A stretch of 64,000 nt of DNA, from NCBI RefSeq assembly GCF_000716445.1, contig NZ_JNWK01000039.1, forward strand, positions 1 to 64,000, written 5' to 3'. Of the stretch, positions 61,101 through 64,000 are shown piece by piece. This stretch comes from Streptomyces wedmorensis (GTDB lineage: Bacteria > Actinomycetota > Actinomycetes > Streptomycetales > Streptomycetaceae). The position numbers and the translations under genes are program-made. The first letter of the stretch is position 1, and each line of letters begins with the position of its first letter. Below the pieces are notes generated by a model, which made no database searches, was not told the DNA's origin, and worked only from the letters and a program-made list of their open reading frames with translations.

Positions 61101-63423
61101 GGAGACTTCGGTGATCACGACCTCTCACCGGGTCGACCCCGAGGGCGAGCAGTGGCCGCCGATCGGCACACCGGTGCCGGGCGCGCGCGTCCTGCTGCTC
61201 GACACGGCCGGGCGCAAGGTCCCGGCGGGGGCCGTCGGTGAGATCCATGTGGGCGGTGTTCCCGTGGCACTCGGCTACCACGGTCGTCCCGAAGAGACCG
61301 CCACCGCCTTCCTCGACGGTGCGCAAGCCGGAGTGCCCGGCCTGCTGTACCGCACGGGCGACCTCGGCCGCTGGCGCACGGACGGCACCCTCCAGTACTG
61401 CGGGCGAGCCGACGACCAGGTCAAGATCCGGGGCTACCGAGTCGAGCCCGGTGAAATCCAGGCGGCGCTGACCGCGCTGCCCGGAGTCCGGTCCACCGCC
61501 GTCGTACCGCGCCTCGACCGACACGGCGAGACGGAGATCGTCGCCTACGTGGTCCCCGCCGACCCCGCCATCGGTCCCGACACCCTCCGCACCGCCCTGG
61601 CCTCCATGGTCCCCGACCATCTGGTGCCGCGTCGGTGGGTGTTCCTGGAGCGGCTGCCGGTGAACTCCTCCGGCAAGCTGGATCGCGCTGCCCTGCCCGA
61701 GCCCCCGGCGGAGGTGAGTGAGCGGGAGGACACCGCCCGGCCCGCCACCGCACTGGAGCAATCCCTGCACGACCTGTGGTGCGAGGTGCTTGATGTGCCA
61801 CAGGTGCCCGTGAACGTGTCCTTCTTCCAGCTCGGTGGCCACTCGCTGAGCGCCATCCGGCTGCTGAACCGCATGCGGGAACTGGTGGACGTGCCCGTGT
61901 CCATGGCCGACTTCTTCCTGGAGTCGACCGTCCGGGGCGTCGCGGCCCGCTGCGCGGCCGCCGCCCCTGCGCACCCCGCCGACGGCCGCGGCCGCGTGGT
62001 GGACAGCGCACCCATGCCCTCCACCCTGCGCCGGCTGTGGCTGCGTCACCACACTCACTCCGACCCGAGCGTCTACAACGTCGCCCACCGCATCGATCTG
62101 AGCGGCGACCTGGACACCACAGCCCTGGCCGGGGCTCTGCGGGACCTGGTGGGGCGCCACCACGCACTGCGCAGCCACGGTGTGGTGCGCGAGGACGGGC
62201 TGCATGTCGTCGAGATCCTGGACGAGGTTCCCGTGGAACTGCCGATCACGGACCTGCCCGCGGTACCGGGGCCCGACACCCCCCACGCGTACGTCGACTC
62301 GTGGTGCCAGGAGCAGGCAGCCGAGATCATCGCGCTGGACCGCGCTCCCCTCTTCCGTTTTCGCCTGGCCCGCCTCGGCGCGGACCGCTGGGTGCTGGTC
62401 ACCGTCCTGCACCACGCGATCTGCGACGGCTGGTCCATGGGGATCATCTGGCACGAGCTGGCGGAGCTCTACAACGCGCGGCGGACGGGTGTCGAGGCCG
62501 GGCTTCCGGCGCCGGCCGCCCAGTTCACCGACTTCGCCCGCGCCGAGCACACACTGGACGACGGCCGCCGGGCGGAGCTCGAACGGTTCTGGCGAGCCGA
62601 GCTCGACGGCGTACCCCTGCGCCCCGCCCTCCCGTACGACAGGCCGCGGCCGGCGGTTCTGTCGGGCCGAGGCGACCTGCACTCCCTGCCCCTCGACGAT
62701 GCCACCTCCCTCGCGGTCGCAGCGACGGCCGCCCGGCTCGGCGTGACCCCGTACAGCGTGCTGGCGGCGGCCTTCTCGACCTGGCTGTCAGGGCTCGTCG
62801 GCACCCTGGGCGACATCGTGATCCCGGTGTCCAGCGCGAACCGCACACAGCCGGAGCGCGCAGACGTAGTGGGCCTCGTGGGCGACTCGGTCCTGCTGCG
62901 GGCCCGGATCGACGGCGAGGAACCCTTCGCCGGTCTGGTCCGGCGCCTCGGCGCGACCTTGTTCACCGCGCTGGACCACCAGGACCTACCGCTGACGGAT
63001 GTCGTCCGTCTGGTCTCCGACCAAGGACCGGAGGCGCTGTTCCCCACCGTGCTGTTCACCGTGGTCACCACTCCCCCACCCGTGCTCGACATGCCGTCGG
63101 TGTCGACGACGGTTCGGGGTCTCCCCACCAGCGAAGTGGCCCGCAACGAGCTCTACGTCGTCGTGGAGTCCATGAACAACACGCTCACCGTCACCTTCGA
63201 GTACTCCACAGACCTGTTCACCGCCTCGACCGTGGAGAGCTGGGGCGCGTCCTTCGCCGCGCTCCTGGACGCGGCTGTACGGAACCCCGAATGCACGCTG
63301 CGAAGCCTGGGTGACGCTGCGGGCTCGGCCCCGGCACCGGCACCGGAGCCGGCCCTGGACCCGGAGCCGGAGCCGGATCCGGGGTCGGATCCCGAGCCGG
63401 AGTCGGCAGCCGCAGCACGCTGA
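52177..63423 (+). CDS. Hybrid PKS-NRPS megasynthase: AL-ACP-KS-AT-ACP-MOx-C-A-PCP-C
   Basis: 3,748 residues from ATG 52177 (GAGGAG upstream). Domains: acyl-AMP ligase 1-575, PksJ/BaeJ-like (SSGSTGVPK 180-188, VNWLPVDHSGAF); carrier with S628; KS 703-1131 (C875, H1011, H1051); AT 1226-1520 (GHSVGEY, S1327; RAFH, malonyl-type); carrier with S1659; Pro/Ala linker; FMN luciferase-like monooxygenase about 1848-2198 (MupA/TIGR04020 type); C domain with HHIVFDS 2359-2365 (last Gly is Ser); A domain 2678-3178 (HTSGSTGRPKG, code D-V-Q-F-Y-A-Q-V-I-K); carrier with S3223; terminal C domain with intact HHAICDG 3412-3418. No KR, DH, aminotransferase or thioesterase. It should join an acid, one malonate and an amino acid, with an oxidation, and release by the last C domain. 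Confidence 0.9.
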   Translation: MKRPPGQALCRGPELERTEDDPRDAVQALLRAAQSAPGAVITLDSDGRTSRRSYAELLDEARRSLTALREHGVRRGDTVLLCGLPLAEFFPAFWACQLGGVLPTALAERPLAGSPALDRLLQAHELLDGPLVLTDEAGAAELARAAPSLRTVLARDGMSAAPAEGHFEPDGSDTALLMLSSGSTGVPKAARLTHAGLADFAASSRRVLDVRPDDTMVNWLPVDHSGAFLLYHLLAVFTGSTNVHAPTEYVLADPLRWLDLMDEHGARHGWAPTFAYQLVVDALARRPEDSAARRWDLSGLKTVVSGGEQIILPVMERFLDATAPYGIRESHIVPAWGMAETVTGVTYGRLDRPGTVHRLLKSSLSGDPEPAGPGTPEEDCVTFVAAGAPAHGVTLRVVDDHDVLVPDGRIGRLQVHSATRLTPGYVNNPEADAAAYPAGRDWLDTGDLAFLAEGQVVITGRRKDLVIINGHNVQCHEVEEAAATVDGVRRGEVAACGVPDRERGTDELAVLFVSRGAHEDVRIAAAIRAAVFTRLRLTATHVLPVPVGEFPRTPAGKIRRAELRDRLIAGALDESTAAPEAGTAATASLPSTAFADTVARAVREELGALLEGSAVDTDVPFYELGLTSVRLVQLRARLAERLGVGIAQAALFEHPTAAALAAHLAESVPAVEGPPETAAPDPDPADDPADGSADGSADDAERRIAVIGMSLRFPGADSPEAFWANLRDGVDSIRVFGDSELAAAGQERLPGHVPVGGVLDGVDGFDPDFFGISPKEAGLTHPAHRLFLECCHQALESGGYESTSPGTRVGVFAGSGMNLYDHQQESAGGPGQPGGGAEPGLGIQRAVGRQPDFLATRVAYRLGLTGPAIGVQTACSTSLVAVHLAVQALLSGETDLALAGAAAVHLPQESGYVSEPGSILSPTGRLRAFDAAADGTVGGNGVAAVLLKRLDRALADGDTVHAVILGSAVNNDGADKVGFSAPGVAGQAEVVRQALRRADVPAETISYVEAHGTGTRLGDPVELRALGRALGESTRRTGFCAVGSVKPAIGHLDSCAGMAGLIKTVLMLRHRTLVPTLHLSRPNPELELAGGPLTLATELRPWTVPDGVPRRAGVSALGVGGTNAHVVLEEYAAAVRPGSGPAAGSALLPVLVPVSARDAEALPEYAGRLRDHLRRHPEERAEDVALTLALGRPHRGARTTAVGRDAEELAQSLGEPPAAPAAPLGPVAFAFSGQGSARRGMAVGLYRAYPAARRTLDRCARLFADEWGGDLLPLLVDQVDPADGEDGAGDTVWPTETAQAALFAHQAALADVWRAAGVRPALLLGHSVGEYAALYAAGGLSLEDGLRLTAARGHLMQTECPPGGMLAVRTDEATAERVARTTGAVVAAVNGPRATVLAGASEVLARTAGLLDAEGMRWKALPVDRAFHSPSMEPMLEEFRRHAEKAVFRPLEIPLVTTVDGEVRAPGWVADADHLFRHARQPVRFDLAMAAVAARGCTDFVEIGAGATLTGVGRHCVPASRWVPGQGAGDAPERQVHGLLTSLGTLYRRGADLDWRALAPQGSRIPLPSHPLRRRPMPYGDPVDRTPRRPARPGPSPVPEPPLPPEVSMTSTQCSPAPVAGPAPDGLLSSVCALTARKLGHEPALVLPDSSFFELGADSLSLMGLTAELDQQYGVRVPVRELFDTADTPRRLAERLAELGVGEPWAEAPVAEAPAEAPVGFPVAAQVTELAAAQASPVPRVSGELYDLFGQQLGVARQLLDQVGGMISGQLALLAGSPVPGPATPPTQAQASTPPPTPTSAPAPAPAPAPEARVPTQAAVAPGWASTPTPTPRSVRTPDQLAAPSPGCDFSLYFFGDYPEEAAHDKYALIMESSEFADRNGFHSLWFPERHFDSFGALFPNPSVLAAALAARTSRIRLNAGSVVLPLHNPIRVAEEWSVVDNISGGRAGLCVASGWHATDFTLAPHHFGRHREVMYEQLRTVRQLWSGQPLETTGGDGKPVEIRLHPSPVQERLPLYVAVVGNPDSYRRAAAEGLGVVTNLMAQTVEQLAENIALYRRTRAEHGLDPAAGRVVVLVHTYLDEDAERARTEAYRPFISYLRSSLSLFDQVTNSLGVQVDLANSTDDDVDFLLGRAYERYCDSRALIGDEHTAAATVRRLVDAGADEIACFVDFGVAKEKVLAALPVLDRVRRRTRPVSPAESSADTAGPAGLPQPSEKHAERRPAAAPARTPLTPAQRRIWFVEQLHPGTTMYNEPKAVRLDGPLDVGALRTALHRVAERHPALRTVLGDRQGVPYQEVREAGLMDLPVDDHSGETEEEALRAVLLDAGRQPLDLAHGPLVTARLLRLSEERHLLFLMAHHIVFDSSSTAVLVRDLAAFYRAGAQGDPALSPLSALPASPRPVAGDRAASLDFWRGALDGAQELSLPTDRPRPAVRSGVGAGLTHALDAELTGRLRSFAASHRATLFMVLTSAIGTVLGRFSGQSDVVVGTAVSARQPGTEDHVGVFLDTVPLRLDLTGDPDFSSLLGRVRATSMAAYEHRDVPFDELVAALAPERSPGRNPLFDVMVEFEHASDVDFDPPRLTAELLDVPSARAPFDLSVYLTHHRDGVRFMVEYDSVLFDPDTVHRFVEYVEHVLRGALDTPGAPLGELTALTGTDRANQDRLGRLDEPLPAVSDTLHGLFERQALRTPDAVALIHGEEQVTYGELDRRANRLARELRTRGSARGERVAVLLPRGSRLITALLGVLKSGAAYLPLDPAVPTVRLAGLLDDGAPVLLLTDHTVPAAHEQLGKHLPVFLMDAAETADDSADGPPDDLTEEAPHGDVGPEDPAYCIHTSGSTGRPKGVLVPHRGPVNLVLSHLEEHPALRTLQWTSPSFDVSVQEIFTTLASGAALVLIDDAVRHDPAAVAEAVRRHGVERLFMPCTPLKYLMETGPELPTLRELYSAGEALQLTAAFRRFFAAHPACALYNQYGPTETSVITTSHRVDPEGEQWPPIGTPVPGARVLLLDTAGRKVPAGAVGEIHVGGVPVALGYHGRPEETATAFLDGAQAGVPGLLYRTGDLGRWRTDGTLQYCGRADDQVKIRGYRVEPGEIQAALTALPGVRSTAVVPRLDRHGETEIVAYVVPADPAIGPDTLRTALASMVPDHLVPRRWVFLERLPVNSSGKLDRAALPEPPAEVSEREDTARPATALEQSLHDLWCEVLDVPQVPVNVSFFQLGGHSLSAIRLLNRMRELVDVPVSMADFFLESTVRGVAARCAAAAPAHPADGRGRVVDSAPMPSTLRRLWLRHHTHSDPSVYNVAHRIDLSGDLDTTALAGALRDLVGRHHALRSHGVVREDGLHVVEILDEVPVELPITDLPAVPGPDTPHAYVDSWCQEQAAEIIALDRAPLFRFRLARLGADRWVLVTVLHHAICDGWSMGIIWHELAELYNARRTGVEAGLPAPAAQFTDFARAEHTLDDGRRAELERFWRAELDGVPLRPALPYDRPRPAVLSGRGDLHSLPLDDATSLAVAATAARLGVTPYSVLAAAFSTWLSGLVGTLGDIVIPVSSANRTQPERADVVGLVGDSVLLRARIDGEEPFAGLVRRLGATLFTALDHQDLPLTDVVRLVSDQGPEALFPTVLFTVVTTPPPVLDMPSVSTTVRGLPTSEVARNELYVVVESMNNTLTVTFEYSTDLFTASTVESWGASFAALLDAAVRNPECTLRSLGDAAGSAPAPAPEPALDPEPEPDPGSDPEPESAAAAR

Positions 63424-63438
63424 TCGGTGCCCGTCCCA

Positions 63439-63464
63439 GCCCCGGCGGCGACCGCCGCCGGGGC
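63439..63464. terminator. Hairpin terminator after the megasynthase
   Basis: A perfect 12-bp GC stem (63439-63450 with 63453-63464), 15 bp after the stop. Confidence 0.7.
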
Positions 63465-63486
63465 GCGAAGGCAGCGGGACGCGCGG

Positions 63487-63516
63487 AGGCGGTGCCCGGA
63501 TGACCGGACACCGCCT
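63487..63516. terminator. Hairpin terminator of the convergent metallopeptidase gene
   Basis: A 13-bp stem with one mismatch (63487-63499 with 63504-63516) and ATGA loop, 30 bp beyond the peptidase stop. Confidence 0.6.
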
Positions 63517-63546
63517 CTTGCGCAGCCTCGTTCACCCCCTCGGTGG

Positions 63547-64000
63547 TCAGCCCTGGACGTTCACCGCCGTCCAGGCGGCGTCCACGGCGTCGGCCTCGGC
63601 GCTGTTCGCGCCGTAGAGGTCGGCGGCCGCCTTGAGGGTTCCCTCGCGGGCACCGTGGTAGTCCGTGGTGGAGGTGAAGTACGAGGTCAGCGCCTTGTAC
63701 CAGATCTGCACCGCCTTGTCGCGGCCGATGCCGGTGACCGTGGAGCCGTCCACGGTCGGGCTGTCGTAGTGCACGCCGTTGATGTCCTTGGCGCCGCTGC
63801 CCTCGGCCAGCAGGTAGAAGAAGTGGTTGGCGACGCCGGAGGAGTAGTGCACGTCGAGGTTGCCGACGGCGGCGCTCCAGTAGTCCGCCGAGCCGCGGCC
63901 GTCCTTGCTCGGCCGGTCCTGGTAGCGCAGCGGCTTGCCGTTGCCGAAGATGTCGATCTTCTCGCCGAGCAGGTAGTCGCCCTTGTCCTGGGGGTTGTTC
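63547..64000 (-). CDS. M4-family (thermolysin-like) neutral metallopeptidase, C-terminal part
   Basis: The frame runs from the right edge to TGA 63547; 151 codons are visible. It is the C-terminal helical domain of an M4 peptidase: GKPLRYQDRPSKDG, GNLDVHYSSGVANHFFYLL (the His that stabilises the transition state), GRDKAVQIWYKALTSYFT and the final helix EADAVDAAWTAVNV. The zinc motif HExxH and the propeptide lie outside the window. Such enzymes are secreted. It is convergent with the megasynthase and marks the right edge of that locus. Confidence 0.85.
   Translation of the reverse strand, partial: NNPQDKGDYLLGEKIDIFGNGKPLRYQDRPSKDGRGSADYWSAAVGNLDVHYSSGVANHFFYLLAEGSGAKDINGVHYDSPTVDGSTVTGIGRDKAVQIWYKALTSYFTSTTDYHGAREGTLKAAADLYGANSAEADAVDAAWTAVNVQG

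Overview
The window is high-GC DNA with Streptomyces (or close actinomycete) character: strong third-position GC bias, GTG/TTG starts, GGAGG-type ribosome sites, 4-bp ATGA/GTGA gene overlaps, long GC hairpins as terminators, and many families typical of the genus (DUF4097, DUF6924, DUF2785, IclR/NdgR, SpoIIE phosphatases, ECF sigma factors, modular synthases). The mixture of intact accessory genes with many dead insertion sequences suggests a chromosome arm. No tRNA, rRNA or CRISPR array was seen.

Layout. 0-9 kb: end of a DUF4097 protein, a 1-kb stretch of packed inverted repeats, a secreted beta-lactamase-like protein, an orphan Imm1 immunity protein, two dead transposases, a VOC protein, decayed genes, and an AbfB-fold protein. 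9-15 kb: a TetR/amidase divergent pair with a perfect operator, a DJ-1/PfpI protein, and a znu-type metal ABC transporter operon. 15-22.4 kb: an organic-acid cluster with an acyl-CoA ligase and class III CoA transferase (coupled), an acyl-CoA dehydrogenase, a GH88-like hydrolase and an MFS transporter (coupled), with a 42-bp tandem repeat between the convergent ends. 22.6-24.6 kb: a His/Met-rich membrane protein, an ECF sigma factor and a small His-tailed membrane protein. 24.6-34 kb: transposase relics and broken genes surrounding a WPD-loop phosphatase, a SpoIIE/ATPase regulator and a possible ATP-grasp (graspetide-type) RiPP cassette flanked by 168-bp inverted IS remnants. 34-46 kb: a SAM-I riboswitch in front of a 36-codon ORF and an NdgR-like regulator, a secreted metalloprotease, several DUF proteins, short tandem arrays, a toxin-antitoxin-like pair and a TetR/DUF1304 operon. 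46-50 kb: GNAT, an aldo/keto reductase divergent from a LysR gene, and a membrane-anchored unknown. 50.6-63.4 kb: an MFS exporter and one 3,748-residue PKS-NRPS, apparently a complete two-gene biosynthetic locus, followed by a convergent, partial M4 metallopeptidase.

How it fits together. The clearest candidate for something new is the megasynthase, read as AL-ACP-KS-AT-ACP-luciferase-like monooxygenase-C-A-PCP-C: it should activate an acid, extend it once with malonate, oxidise it, join an amino acid, and release through a terminal condensation domain with no thioesterase. Second are the ATP-grasp/84-residue peptide cassette and the SAM riboswitch whose P1 helix abuts the ribosome site of a tiny ORF. 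Frameshifts and stops cluster in the IS-rich parts (2.9-8.7, 24-33, 36-43 kb) and are absent from the 9-24 kb and 46-64 kb blocks, which fits local decay rather than uniformly poor sequence.
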